From Symbiodinium natans (taxonomy: Eukaryota; Sar; Dinophyceae; Suessiales; Symbiodiniaceae): 52,500 nt of DNA. The DNA is taken from positions 1 to 52,500 of the forward strand of contig CAJNDS010002104.1 of the NCBI GenBank assembly GCA_905221605.1, given 5' to 3'. Position 1 is the stretch's first letter; each line of letters starts with the position of its first letter. Below the pieces are notes generated by a model that was not told the DNA's origin, ran no database searches, and worked only from the letters and a program-made list of their open reading frames with translations. The position numbers and the translations under genes are program-made. Below, piece by piece: positions 41,218 through 51,447 of this stretch.

Positions 41218-41311
41218 TGAGGTCAGCTCCTCCTCCACGCGCTCTCCCGGCACGATGAGGGCCTGAAAGGTTAGTCTGTACTTCGATCTGGGCTTAAAAG
41301 TGTAAGGTGTA
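41218..41311 (-). CDS. Exon of unknown gene 3
   Basis: 1 nt plus 31 codons: TPYTFKPRSKYRLTFQALIV then PGERVEEELTS. Joins 41171 in phase 0 if the donor is TCA|GCCCTA, a GC-type site inside telomere-like sequence. The chain 41311-40571 gives about 87 residues of continuous C-terminus; no family recognised. Confidence 0.55.
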
Positions 41312-41947
41312 CTCGTTCAGCGACTAAGTACTTGAAGACTGGCAGGCTCATGGGTAGATAATATGACAGGGGCAAGAACTCGGAATAGCTAGAGTTTTCA
41401 CATGCTGCTATCCCTATGCTGGGTCTTACCCACTGCCCACAAAACCTAAACTCTACACCCTAAACCCTAAACCCTGCTCATAACTACCCTCTGTGCTTTC
41501 AAGTAGTGGCCTCTCCTGGAACCGTCTCTCTGCGTTAGCTTCGGGCTCAATCTCAGACCGCAATTGTCAAGCATGTCAGGTTCTGGCGTACAAGGCCTTT
41601 AAAGCCTTCAAAAGCCCTCTCCGGCCCTCTCCATCCTCAAAAACCCAGAAGGCTCCAAACCCCAAACCCTAAACCATAAACCCTACACCCTGCGGTGGGC
41701 CTGAGATTCGCGTTCTTGACCTTCCGCCGCTTGCTGGTCCACTTCCTTGATCCGGAGCTCCACATCGCCCACGGCCAAACTGGTCCCAAGGGAGCTGAGT
41801 GCCGCCTTCTTTTTGAAAGACAACGGGGGTTGAGGGTTTAGGGTTTAGGGTTTAGGGCTTTTGCTTTCAAGCAGGGAGGGGGAGCTCAGGGTTTGGGGTT
41901 GTTAAGTTAAACCCTCGAGTAACCTTTGTGCCTTTAACAGGGTAGTT

Positions 41948-41951
41948 CCCC

Positions 41952-41982
<31 letters not shown>

Positions 41983-41985
41983 AAA
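41948..41985 (+). repeat. Poly-C (25) joined to poly-A (13)
   Basis: Two homopolymers back to back. Confidence 0.95.
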
Positions 41986-42015
41986 TAAATGAAGGTACAC
42001 TTCCCTTCTTGAAAC

Positions 42016-42240
42016 TAGGCTGCCCAGGAACCTCGGATTAAAAGCGGCGCTCTTTTCTTGCTTCAAGGGGGTTAGAAGGGAACCTAACCCCCCCGCTTAA
42101 AAAAAAATATATATATATATATGTATATATATAATAATAATCAATAAGTAAATAAATAGATAAATAAATATATATATATATGTTTAAACAAAAAGAGGGC
42201 ACTAAAATGAAAAAATGAGGGTGCTACTGAGCATCCTAGG
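42016..42240. mobile_element. Foldback family B with AT-rich insert
   Basis: CTAGGCTGCCCAGGAACC and GGGTGCTACTGAGCATCCTAG arms, with an apex filled by TA/TAAA repeats (42102-42183) instead of telomere units. Confidence 0.6.
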
Positions 42241-42480
42241 AAAGGTTATAAGGGCTACTCGAAGGAGTGCTCCACGCTCACATACTCTGGGCCTATACCC
42301 TAAACCCGAAACCCTCTACCCGGGGCACTTTACCGGTGCGGCGTGGCTTGCAGCTTGATTCGAGCAAGCTTCGGGGTTTATCAAGAGACTCTACCTCGGA
42401 CCCCGCCTAAGGTGGTTTGGGCACCCTGTTTAAAGATCCCCTAAGGGATTATAAGGGCCATATTTGAGCATACGCAGGGG

Positions 42481-42609
42481 CTTAGTTGTCCAGAACCTAG
42501 GGGAACTAAAGGTTAACCTTTGGGACTATAAGGGGCTTCTATTACCCCAAAAAGGTTAAAGGTTACCTACTCTACTACTAAGGGGGAACCTTTAGGTGTC
42601 CAACCTTAG
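42481..42609. mobile_element. Foldback element family E, uninterrupted
   Basis: CTTAGTTGTCC...GGGAACTAAAGGTTAACC against GGTTAAAGGTTACC...GGGGGAACCTTTAGGTGTCCAACCTTAG. It is the empty sister of the copy at 2391-2570. Confidence 0.75.
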
Positions 42610-43127
42610 GGGTACGAGTCTAAATCCCTTTAGTGTAGGGCTTAGGGTTTAGGGTTTAGGGTTTAGGGTCTAGGGTTTAGGGTCTAGGGTTTAGGGTTTA
42701 GGGGCAGGAAGCAGCTCAAAAGAGAAAGGATGTCACACGCACCGTAACGTGCTTAGGCTCGGCACGATACGCTCAAAAGGAACCTGGTGTGACGGATCCC
42801 AAAGCTTTCGGTCAATACCCAGAGGGACCACTTGTAGATTTATTGGACTTAGGTACCCCAAGCTCTATGTAGCATGGTTGTGGGTACCTACTTGCCATCA
42901 TACTACAACGAAACCCTCTGAAAAATCAATCCCCAACCGCCCGCCTGGAGGTCTGAGCTTGTGTAGAAATGCACAAAGGCCGCCTGGATCAACAGTCTGA
43001 TTTTTACATAGATCAGGCCCCCCTAAACCCACGATGCAGCAGGAGTCTCCTGGAGATCTCAGTATGATTGCAGTAGGGGAAGTATACTATTTCTTTACTA
43101 CCTTCTGGTGGCCTCTTAGGGCCTAAC

Positions 43128-43237
43128 CTAAGATCTCGGCAAGAGTCCTTGCACTCTGATTTTCCTTCCACGTCTACTGCTTTCAACGTCCTTGCATCCG
43201 AGAGCATCCGCGACACAGCCCCCAAAACAACGAGGCC
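43128..43237 (-). CDS. Well-bounded - strand exon
   Basis: AGAAGGCAG acceptor, 36 codons plus 2 nt: GLVVLGAVSRMLSDARTLKA, VDVEGKSECKDSCRDL, donor TTAG|GTTAGG. Probably upstream part of gene 3; family unknown. Confidence 0.55.
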
Positions 43238-43938
43238 CTGCCTTCTGCAACCCTGGTACCTTTAAATACATTGGTACAACTATTGTCCCTCTCTTCTTGG
43301 GGTATTAGGGTTGCTCACGGTAGCAGCAATCAACACCAGACCAAGCGTCGAAACACCCTAAACCCCAAACCCCAAACTCCTAAACCCTAAACTTCCTAAC
43401 TCCTAAACCCTAAACCCTAAACTCATAAACCCTAAACCCTAAACTTCTTAACTCCTAAACCCTACTCCCTGCACCCCAAGCTCCTAAAACGCGCGCCTTG
43501 GAGGCCTCGGCCAAGTCCCGGGTGAGGTAGGCATCCTTCGGGGCTTTTTATGGGAGGCGACCTTTTTAGGATCTCTTCCGGCTTGGGGTTAAGGAATTTA
43601 TGGTTTAGGGTTTGGGGTTTGGGGTTTAGGGTTTTGGGTAGTTTAGGCTTTGGGGGGTTTAGGGTTTAGGGTTTTGGGTTTAGGGTTTAAGGTTTAGGGT
43701 TTTTTTTGTTTAGGGTAGTTTAGGCTTTGGGGGTTTAGGGTTTAGGGTTTAGGGTTTAGGGTTTAGGGTTTAAAGGGTTTAGGGGCTAGCTTTCTGCAAC
43801 TTCTCTTGGAAGTCTCTTACTCGTCTTGGGGACTGTTGAAAAGGAGGGCCCAGGTTTAACAAATGTTCTTCGACCGAGGCACGTGCAGCATGCCCAGGCA
43901 GCCGATACAAGCCAGCGCTGCGCTACAGTGGCTGAAGG

Positions 43939-44154
43939 GTGGGCTGCTCCCCCTTCTACTAACAGTCCTTAAAAGGGACTATAGGAGGGGGCTACTATAA
44001 TCCCTATTAAGCTAAACCCTAAACCCTAAACCCTAAACCCTAAACCCTAAACCCTAAACCCTAAACCCTAAACCCTAAACCCTAAACCCTAAACCCTAAA
44101 CCCTAAACCCTAACCCTAAACCCTAAACCCTAGTCCAAGGGGGAGCATCCCAAG
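43939..44154. mobile_element. Foldback family A with CCCTAAA insert
   Basis: The left half (GGGCTGCTCCCCCTTCTACT to AATCCCTATTAAG) is followed by about 17 CCCTAAA units (44012-44132), then CCAAGGGGGAGCATCCCAAG. About 12 bases of the expected right arm (GACTGTTAGT...) are missing. Confidence 0.8.
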
Positions 44155-44334
44155 CTGAATGCGCGAATGAGTCTACATGAGGATTCTTGGGTACCCCCAA
44201 ACCCCTAGAAGGGGGACCAACGCTATGTGACAGCCACAGGATCCATCTCTTTAGGGTGAATCATGGACCCTAAACCGTAAATGCTAAACCCTAAACCGTA
44301 AATCCTAAGCCCTAAACCCTATAAACCCTAAACA

Positions 44335-44459
44335 GTCATGACCCTGAGCCCAACGCCATAGAATGGGCGGAACACGGGCCCTTCGCCCTCCTGGAAGCCG
44401 CTGAGATGCGAAAGCTGGTCGTGGATGTCCCAAATGCTGACCTGCCGAGGATGAGTAGA
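44335..44459 (+). CDS. Plus-strand exon candidate, unknown protein
   Basis: CTAAACAG acceptor, then HDPEPNAIEWAEHGPFALLE and AAEMRKLVVDVPNADLPRM. The + frame is clearly better than the antisense one. The donor may be GATGA|GTAGAC. Family unknown. Confidence 0.5.
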
Positions 44460-44729
44460 CCGCTGAGTCCAGCATGACTTGGGGTCGCATATATATATAT
44501 ACACACATATATATATATGTATATATCATTCTCATCACCATCACCATAAGAATAGTAACAACAATTTTTGGCAATTACACTAAAATCATAATCATCATCA
44601 GCATAATCAAAATCGTAAGAAGAAGAACATTCACTACGATCTTGGTTGTGAACTTTCTATGCTATAAATATGCCTCACGACAGGATGGGGCTTGGCTTTT
44701 CAAGTCCATGTTACGGCCAGTGATATGTG

Positions 44730-44822
44730 GGTAGTTCTCTAAATTCGGGTCCCTTTTTGGGATCGCGCCGCCTTATACTGGGTACCCCAAACCAGACCGG
44801 ACCCGAATTTAGGAGAAACTAC
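44730..44822. mobile_element. Foldback element family H
   Basis: GGTAGTTCTCTAAATTCGGGTCC pairs almost perfectly with GGACCCGAATTTAGGAGAAACTACC; the loop contains GGGTACCCC. Confidence 0.85.
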
Positions 44823-44858
44823 CTATGCAGCATGTAGCATGCCCGGCCCGCTCAGCCA

Positions 44859-44937
44859 TCAAATGGCGGCCTCTCGTGGAACTTCTTCCAGCATGAACAG
44901 GTGCTGTTGGTCTTTCACGCACAGAAGCTCGCGGAGC
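44859..44937 (-). CDS. Terminal exon of unknown gene 4
   Basis: 1 nt, 25 codons and stop TGA: LRELLCVKDQQHLFMLEEVP then REAAI. Acceptor GTGTCAG. Joins in phase 2 with the 45064-45172 exon. Confidence 0.65.
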
Positions 44938-45063
44938 CTGACACTGCGTCGTGGGAGTCGTAGGAGTATCTGCATTGCTAGCGAGGGTACGTCTGACTTT
45001 GGAGTAGATATCCCACCAACAATGCCTCAAACCCTAAACCCGAAACCCTAAACCCTAGCACAC

Positions 45064-45172
45064 AAGGCAGACGTGTCGCGCAGCACGCCCATCAATGAGA
45101 AATTCAGAAAGCGAGCAACAGCTGCTTGGCTTGATGGCCCTGTTCTGATGTCGGGCTGCTCTTCTTCTCTCG
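45064..45172 (-). CDS. Exon of unknown gene 4
   Basis: 2 nt, 35 codons, 2 nt: REEEQPDIRTGPSSQAAVAR then FLNFSLMGVLRDTSA. Excellent TTATTGTTTCAG acceptor, donor TT|GTGTGC. The intron to the next exon (44938-45063) contains TTTAGGG units. Joined product is a continuous helical C-terminus of about 61 residues; no family recognised. Confidence 0.65.
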
Positions 45173-45522
45173 CTGAAACAATAACCACAAAACTACCAAA
45201 ATTATACTCTGTCTCTCTCCGTATACATATACATATATATGTATATGTATGTTACATATACATGCATCGCCACTTGGTAATCATCAGACCATTCATAGCA
45301 AAGGTTTACCCAGTGTAGTAGCGAATCTTCTCTTATTATGATCATGATGACTGACGAATTTCTTCTTCTTCGTGCTATTGTTGTCAGTATTAATTAGAAG
45401 CAATAGAATTACTGCGACTATTGCAATGAATATTAGTTATTAGTAGGTTTCAGTAATAATGTTGTAAGTAGCTTTACTATTTCGTATTGCTAGTGCTGTC
45501 CTCAGCGAGAGTGCAGAGTTGG

Positions 45523-45618
45523 GGTTTAGGGTTTAGGGTTTAGGGTTTAGGGGTTTAGGGGTTTAGGGTTTAGGGTTTAGGGTTTAGGGTTTAGGGTTTA
45601 GGGTTTAGGGTTTAGGGT
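45523..45618 (+). repeat. TTTAGGG array
   Basis: About 13 units with two TTTAGGGG variants. Confidence 0.93.
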
Positions 45619-46417
45619 TTGTGCCACTTAGGAGCTGCTTCGTTGGGAGCGCGATGTGGCGGGCCCCGTCCATGCCCTGACCTTCCGGTGGGGAAACAGC
45701 TTTTCAGGTTTGGGGGTTTAGGGTTTATAGGGTTGATAGTGTTTGTAGGGTTTATTGGGGTTGTAGGGTTTGTAGGGCTTAGGGTTTGGGGCTTAGGGTT
45801 TAGTGGTTCAGGTTTGGGGTTTAGGGTTTCGGGTTTCGGGTTTATAGGGTTTAGGGTTTGGGGCTTGGGGCTTAGGGTTTCGACCCTTCTTGGTGGTTGC
45901 TTCCATAAGGGAGCGGAAAACCCAACAAAGGGCAAAAGGCTACCGCTGGGCTACCAAGCTTAAGCAAATCCTAGACTTCAGAAAGGCCCCCCCCCCCCCC
46001 CCCCCCCGGCGGCCCCCCCAATACACGATAACCCCTGAGAACGTTTATATACTAAGTATCTGAGATTGACAATAATACAGATGGTTTGGTTCTCAACTAA
46101 GACAGTATGTACAACAATGCCGTCAAGCGAGAGGGCGGGGGTGGCGGGGTGGGGCTTGAATGCTGAGGGCGAGCCGCCTCCTGCGGCAACCTCGTAGCGC
46201 AGGCGCAAGTTCTCGAAGTGGCCGCCCTCCTTATGGGGTTAGGGCTCTTGGGGACCACGTGAACCCTACAGTTAAGGGGTCATGTTACGAAGTGCTACTC
46301 TGATCCCTGATATGGTATATGAAGTATGGGTTCAGTTTCTCCCCACAGGCTTCAGGGATTGGCAGGGCTCTACGACGGTCATTTTGTTTGGCCTGTCTTC
46401 TTTCGGCTAGCTATTGT

Positions 46418-46472
46418 TTGCTTAAGAACCCCAAAAAATATGCTTTTATATTTTTCGGGATTCTTAAGCAAT
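46418..46472. other. AT-rich perfect-looking hairpin
   Basis: TTGCTTAAGAACCCCAAAAA and TTTTTCGGGATTCTTAAGCAA pair over more than 20 bases with a loop of about six. It could be a structured RNA or a minimal foldback element. Confidence 0.7.
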
Positions 46473-46691
46473 TAGTTAGCGACCCCCAAGTTAGGGACTG
46501 GGGAAGCACTTCTGAACCCCGTCAAGTTCTCCGTCATTTTGGCCCTAAGTCCTGAACGCTGTAAACACGAAACCACACTAAACCCTGTAAACCCTACGAA
46601 CCTTGTACACCCTGCAAGCCCTCATAACCCTTCATCAAACCGAAAAAGCCTGTAAAGCCCCTACAATGAACCCTACAAGCCTTTACAAGAC

Positions 46692-46829
46692 TCCCCCCCC
46701 CCCCCAAACCCTAAACCCTAAACCCTAAACCCTAAACCCTAAACCCTAAACCCTAAACCCTAAACCCTAAACCCTAAACCCTAAACCCTAAACACTAAAC
46801 CCTAAACCCTCACCCCCCCCCCCCCCCCA
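46692..46829 (-). repeat. CCCTAAA array bracketed by poly-C on both sides
   Basis: A C run (46692-46705), about 15 CCCTAAA units, then CCCTCA and a second run of 17 C. Confidence 0.93.
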
Positions 46830-47757
46830 CAATCACCATCCTAGAGTCCAAGGACTCCAGGAAACTATGGAGGCGCTGCTGGCTGCGAACTTCCCTCTCG
46901 CTCAACTGGCGCCGCAAGCTGTCCGGGTGGTAAGCATCTGATAGGATGGCCTTCTCCTTGCAGAGGGTTTAGGGTTTAGGGTTTAGGGATATTGGGTTCA
47001 GGGTGGGGATATTGGGTGGCTGATCTTCAGGAGTCCCCTGCCGGGTGGTCTCAATCCCAGTAGATTCCTGGCTTACAGGATTGTTTAGGTCAACCCCCGA
47101 TTGCTAGCTTGACTTGGACCTTGGCTTTTCGAAGCTTTTGAGCTCGAATTCTGAAATAACTCTAAACACCCAGCCTTGAGCCGATAACTTCTACCCATAA
47201 ACCTTCATGTACTTCCTCCGAGAAGCCCTAACACCCTAAGCCCCAAAACCCTGAACCTTAAAATTCTAAACCCCTAAACCCCTTAACATCAACACCCCCA
47301 AAATCCTCAACCACTAAACCCTAAAACCCCAGACGGTCACCAAAACAGTTGCCAAACCAGTCCAGGGCTCCTTGTGTGCTGTCCAGTACCGCTCCTGACA
47401 GTCCTTCCTGTGGTCCGCGTCGTATTCCTGGTACTCGTCGTAGAACCTGGGCGCTGCATGTATGTCGCACCCGAGGGCCCATCATGTAGTTCAGATTTCT
47501 TGGTCTAGGGTTTAGGGTTTAGGTTTTAGGGTTTAGGGTTTAGGGTTTAGCCCCCCCCCCCCCCCCCAAACGTTAAATTATCCAACATCATTGAACAGGT
47601 CCAGGGTTTAGGGCTAGGGTGCTCTTGCTCCAAAGGCCTGAAGAGCGCCCTGGGCAAAAGACCCCAACCCTATAACCCTATAACCCTAAAACTCTGTAAC
47701 CCTAAACCCTGTAACTCTCAACCGTGAAGTACTACAAAGCCTGCCCAAAGCGCATCT

Positions 47758-47864
47758 CTTAGTAGCCCAGAAACCATACAATAAGGGCACCCTTTTTGGG
47801 TTGGTTCTTTTCCAAGGGAACCCGCAGCCACAACAAGGGTAAAGCGCACCACTGGGCTACCAAG
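47758..47864. mobile_element. Foldback element family B, uninterrupted
   Basis: CTTAGTAGCCCAG and CTGGGCTACCAAG outer arms; AAGGGCACCC and inner GGGTTGGTTC/GGGAACCC segments match the filled copy at 34318. Confidence 0.85.
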
Positions 47865-47893
47865 GCCTTCAGAGGTTTGGAGATACTCCTAAT

Positions 47894-47996
47894 CCTAGTT
47901 GCTGAGTACCCTGGGCCAAAAAATGGTTAACCTTTCGATTATGGTAGGGTTATAGATACCCGAGAAGGCTAAAGGCGACCTTCTCAGCTACTAAGT
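47894..47996. mobile_element. Foldback element family E-like
   Basis: CTAGTTGCTGAGTACCCTGG against GGCGACCTTCTCAGCTACTAAG; GGTTAACC core. Confidence 0.6.
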
Positions 47997-49681
47997 AAAA
48001 TAGTGAAATGGCCCTTATGCTCCCTTTGAGGATCTTTAACAGGGGGTCCCAAAACCCAAGGGCGAAAAACTTAGGACCCTAAACCCTAAACCCTAAACCC
48101 TAAACCCTAAACCCTAAACCCTAAACGCCTATGAAATTTGCCGTGCCGCTGCTGCGGTGTCTTCGCCTCGGCGACCTGGATCGGCTGGGTGAGGACGTAC
48201 TCCCGGAAGGACAAGAAGGGCAATCCTGAGCTGTTTGTTTTTAGGGTTTAGGGTTTAGGGTTTAGGGTTTGGGGTTTGGGGTTTAGGGTTTAGGGTTTAG
48301 GGTTTGGGGTTTGGGGTTTAGGGTTTGGGGTTTGGGGTTTAGGGTTGCGGGTTTAGAAGGCTATCAGCGGGGAAGTGGAGGTGAGGGGGCGCGTATCTGA
48401 ATTAAGATTAGCCGCCCCAATTGGAAAGGAGTACGTACAGGAAACAGAATGTCCAAATGATCGTCGGGGACTCTTGCTACCTGAAAATTGGAGAGTGCCC
48501 GCACTTCCATGAGGACGCACAGCCCCGATGAACTGCCCCCAAGACACACTTACAGAAGCTCTAGGACACTAGGAACCTCAATCTCAGTTTGCGTTCATGC
48601 ACGAGGCGCTCCTGTATTCTATTGTTTGGTTGGGCTCTTCGCGCCATGGCTTTTGCAGCAAGAGGTTCTGACGATGCTGATAATGTTGGGTTCGTGTAGT
48701 CGCCACTGACTTGCAATTCAAATGAGTGACGGACAAAATTTGTTAGGAGAGCACAAGGTCGCGGAATACCACGTTATCGCTTTACGTGGAGCCCCTATCG
48801 CTTTACATAGTATGGGACTGCGCGATGCGTGCATCTGAACGTGCAAAACCAATCTTCTCGTTTTAGGTGGCGCCCATATCGCTTTCCATGGTTTATTGAT
48901 AATCGCAACAACTCGTGTCCACGCACACCCTCACACACTCACACTCCCTCACACTCAGACACTCAGACACACACACACACACACTCTCTCTCTCTCTCTC
49001 ACATGCACACGCACACACCTCCCAAAAAAGAATCATGCAAAAACCTTCTGCTACTCAACCCTAGGCCCTAAACCCTACACCCTGAACCCTAATACCGAAA
49101 CTCCAAACCCTAAACCTCAAAGGCTACACCTCACGAGAGAGGCTCCCAGCTCTGCTCGTGGCGGCGCCACGGTCTCGGTGACGGAAGGCTCCTTGAACTA
49201 TACTCCCCTTAGAACCTTCATATAAACAAAATTAAAAAAATCATGCACAAGGGGGATATAGTGAAGCCACGGGGCCCACGCAAAGGCTGCAGATGAGGCT
49301 AGGGTTTAGGGTTTCGGGTTTCGGGGTGTAGGGTTTTTAGGGGGTTTAGGGCTTTGGGGGTTTTGGGGATTTTTGGATCAGGGTTCAGGGTTTAGGATGT
49401 GGTGTGAGGGGGGGGGGGGTGGGGGTTTCTTGTTGTTCTGGTAGGACTTGAGTGTCTTAGCTGAAGCGGAGGGCTCTCGCTTCTGGAAAAAGACACCCCT
49501 TATAAGCCCCAACCCATGAATCCGCACTCAAGCAACCCCAATGCCCTAAACCTAAACCCTAAACCCTAAACCCTCAACCTTAAACCCTAAACCCTAAACC
49601 CCGAACCTAACTGAAAAACCCTAAGCGTACATGCACCCTCTGGGTAGGAGGCCCGCACTCCCCCACACTGAAGGCTTGCAA

Positions 49682-49709
49682 AGCGCGCGCGCGCGTGCGC
49701 GAGCGCGCG
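49682..49709. other. Alternating GC tract (Z-DNA candidate)
   Basis: About 28 bases of nearly perfect alternating purine-pyrimidine GCGCGCGCGC with one GT and one GA step. Confidence 0.85.
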
Positions 49710-50028
49710 CCTCTGTCACCATGGGCGCCTCCGATGGCGGCGCCTCAGATGCCTTCTCCGGGCTCTTGGCGCGTGGGCTGGCGGCCTTTCAGAGGTTTAG
49801 GGTTTGGGGTTTAGGGCTCAGGGCTTTTGGGATTCAGAGCTGCGGTTGAGGGTCTTTAGCAGTGAGCCACTCAAAAGTTATGGAAACCAGCTTCTTTTTG
49901 GTGTACACCTATACCTCAAGGCTCCGACAGGCTCCTATGTATAGTACCTTTTCTAGGGCAGTACACCACATTCCCCTATAACTATCACCCCTGAAAAAAA
50001 AAAACAACCAAGTTGGAGCCCTGAAAAG

Positions 50029-50260
50029 GAAGGGCCTTCCGCGCACTGGAGCTTGAGCTGCGCCGCGCCCGGGAGTGTCGTCGGCGACGGCGGCCCTCGC
50101 GGCCCTCGCGGCCCTCGCGCTCGCGGCGCTTGCTGCGGCTGCGGGCCGAGTGGCGGCGGCTGTGCCTCCCCGCGGCGTTCATAAACGAGCGCAGCCCTTG
50201 CACTTGCCTTGCCCCGAGCATCCCCGAGTTGTCCGGCGCAGTGCGGAATGATACTTGGAG
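50029..50260 (+). CDS. Exon 1 of phase-tested chain (50029-51267), Arg-rich
   Basis: GAAAAG acceptor, then RAFRALELELRRARECRRRR, an R/P/S repeat from a GGCCCTCGCG tandem, RLLRLRAEWRRLCLPAAFIN and ERSPCTCLAPSIPELSGAVR, ending TGGAG|GTTCAT at the family D arm. An antisense RS-rich frame is an alternative, but the phase chain favours +. Confidence 0.5.
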
Positions 50261-50401
50261 GTTCATAGTACTTACTGATTAACCCACCCAAGTATACCTG
50301 TACTCGTAACCCAACTATACCCTCATTAGGGGGTTTCTTGAGTGGCTCATAAGTGGGTTCTAAGTACACTTATAACAGGCTAGCAAGTACCATGAACCTC
50401 C
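50254..50401. mobile_element. Foldback element family D acting as intron start
   Basis: CTTGGAGGTTCATAGTACTT and AAGTACCATGAACCTCC arms; internal CTTATAA/TTATAAG and GTGGG motifs. The donor GAG|GTTCAT is inside the left arm. Confidence 0.8.
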
Positions 50402-50475
50402 ATGTACTTCCTGCAGCGGCAACCCTCAACACCCTAAACCCTAAACCCTAAACCCTAAACCCTATGGACTCCAAG

Positions 50476-50551
50476 AGAGCGGCGCGAGCCTCACAGGCGT
50501 CTTCGTGCGCGAGGCGCTGCGGCCCTTGGCGAGGACGTTCGGCGCATCCTG
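50476..50551 (+). CDS. Exon 2 of phase-tested chain, basic
   Basis: Acceptor GGACTCCAAG, 1 nt plus 25 codons: ERREPHRRLRARGAAALGED then VRRIL, donor CTG|GTCAGA just before the family C left arm. Phase 2 in, phase 0 out, matching both neighbours. Confidence 0.6.
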
Positions 50552-50557
50552 GTCAGA

Positions 50558-50702
50558 CCAGGATGGGCTATTAGGCTTAGGGTTTAGGGTTTAGGGTTTA
50601 AGGTTTAGGGTTTAGGGTTTAGGGTTTAGGGTGTTAATCCCCATAACGTTAACCCTAACAAGGGCCTTTTAAGGGATTGTAGGGTATAATAGCCCATCCT
50701 GG
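50558..50702. mobile_element. Foldback family C with TTTAGGG insert
   Basis: CCAGGATGGGCTATTA and TAATAGCCCATCCTGG arms are perfect complements. Eight TTTAGGG-type units (50576-50633) lie just inside the left arm. The right arm is spliced into the mRNA. Confidence 0.85.
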
Positions 50703-50754
50703 GAGGTGGGCCCTCAAGAAATGGCTGAGACGAAACTGCGGTTCTCTTGCATGG
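50683..50754 (+). CDS. Exon 3 of phase-tested chain, begins in TIR
   Basis: Acceptor GGATTGTAG, 24 codons: GIIAHPGRWALKKWLRRNCG then SLAW, donor TGG|GTTGGG at the family A left arm. The opening GIIAHPG is encoded by the foldback arm, as at 5827. Confidence 0.6.
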
Positions 50755-50755
50755 G

Positions 50756-50965
50756 TTGGGATGCTCCCCCTTATACTCACATGTCCTTCATGGGGATTCT
50801 AGTGCCCCCTACCCTAAACCCTAAACCCTAAACCCTAAACCCTAAACCCTAAACCCTAAACCCTAAACCCTAAACCCTAAACCCTAAACCCTAAACCCTA
50901 AACCCTAAACCCTAAACCTATTCTAATCCCGATTAAGGACTGCTAGTAGAAGGGGGAGCATCCCG
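50756..50965. mobile_element. Foldback family A with CCCTAAA insert, flanking duplication
   Basis: TTGGGATGCTCCCCCTTATAC and GTAGAAGGGGGAGCATCCCGA arms, about 15 CCCTAAA units (50811-50918) at the apex. TGCATGGG occurs directly outside both ends and looks like an 8-bp target-site duplication. Confidence 0.8.
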
Positions 50966-51267
50966 ATGCATGGGCTGAAAGCTTTCCGGCGCGAATCCTG
51001 AACATTCTTGCGGAAACCGCGAGGGCAGCCATCCGAACATTCGATATTCCGAATCTTGGGGGCTCAAATATCAACCCTGGGTGGGGGGGATTCGAAGTAT
51101 TGTGGTATAGGGATGTCTGGGAGTCTGGGGAATATGATCCCATTTCCAGTGCTCGTCTCGTCACCCAGGACGGAACTGAGGTGTGCTGTCGCGCCTTTCC
51201 ACTCGATGTTCCCGGATCGGAGCGCTTGGAGATCGAGAAGCTGATCCTTTGGCAAGAACGGACCAGG
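50959..51267 (+). CDS. Exon 4 of phase-tested chain, 103 codons
   Basis: Acceptor GGGGGAG inside the family A right arm, then HPDAWAESFPARILNILAET, ARAAIRTFDIPNLGGSNINP, FEVLWYRDVWESGEYDPISS, ARLVTQDGTEVCCRAFPLDV and PGSERLEIEKLILWQERTR, donor AGG|GTGTGG. The chain from 50029 gives about 230 residues. No family recognised. Confidence 0.6.
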
Positions 51268-51447
51268 GTGTGGGTTTCCCACGGAAGGGGAACCCAAAGT
51301 CCTAAACTCCTGTGAACCATACATCCTCAACCCTAAGCCCTATGGACGCTACACCCTGAACCCTAAATCCTAAACCCTGAGCCCCAAACCTCCTCAACAC
51401 TATATGTCCACTCAACCCGACAGCAGTTCTGAGACTCCGCCATCACA

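Noticed and set aside
49995-50262. Minus-strand RS-domain protein (SRRHSARSRSKRR-type frame)
   Set aside because: Attractive, but the + strand exons here join in consistent phase across three introns, and the Arg/Ser pattern arises from a GGCCCTCGCG tandem.
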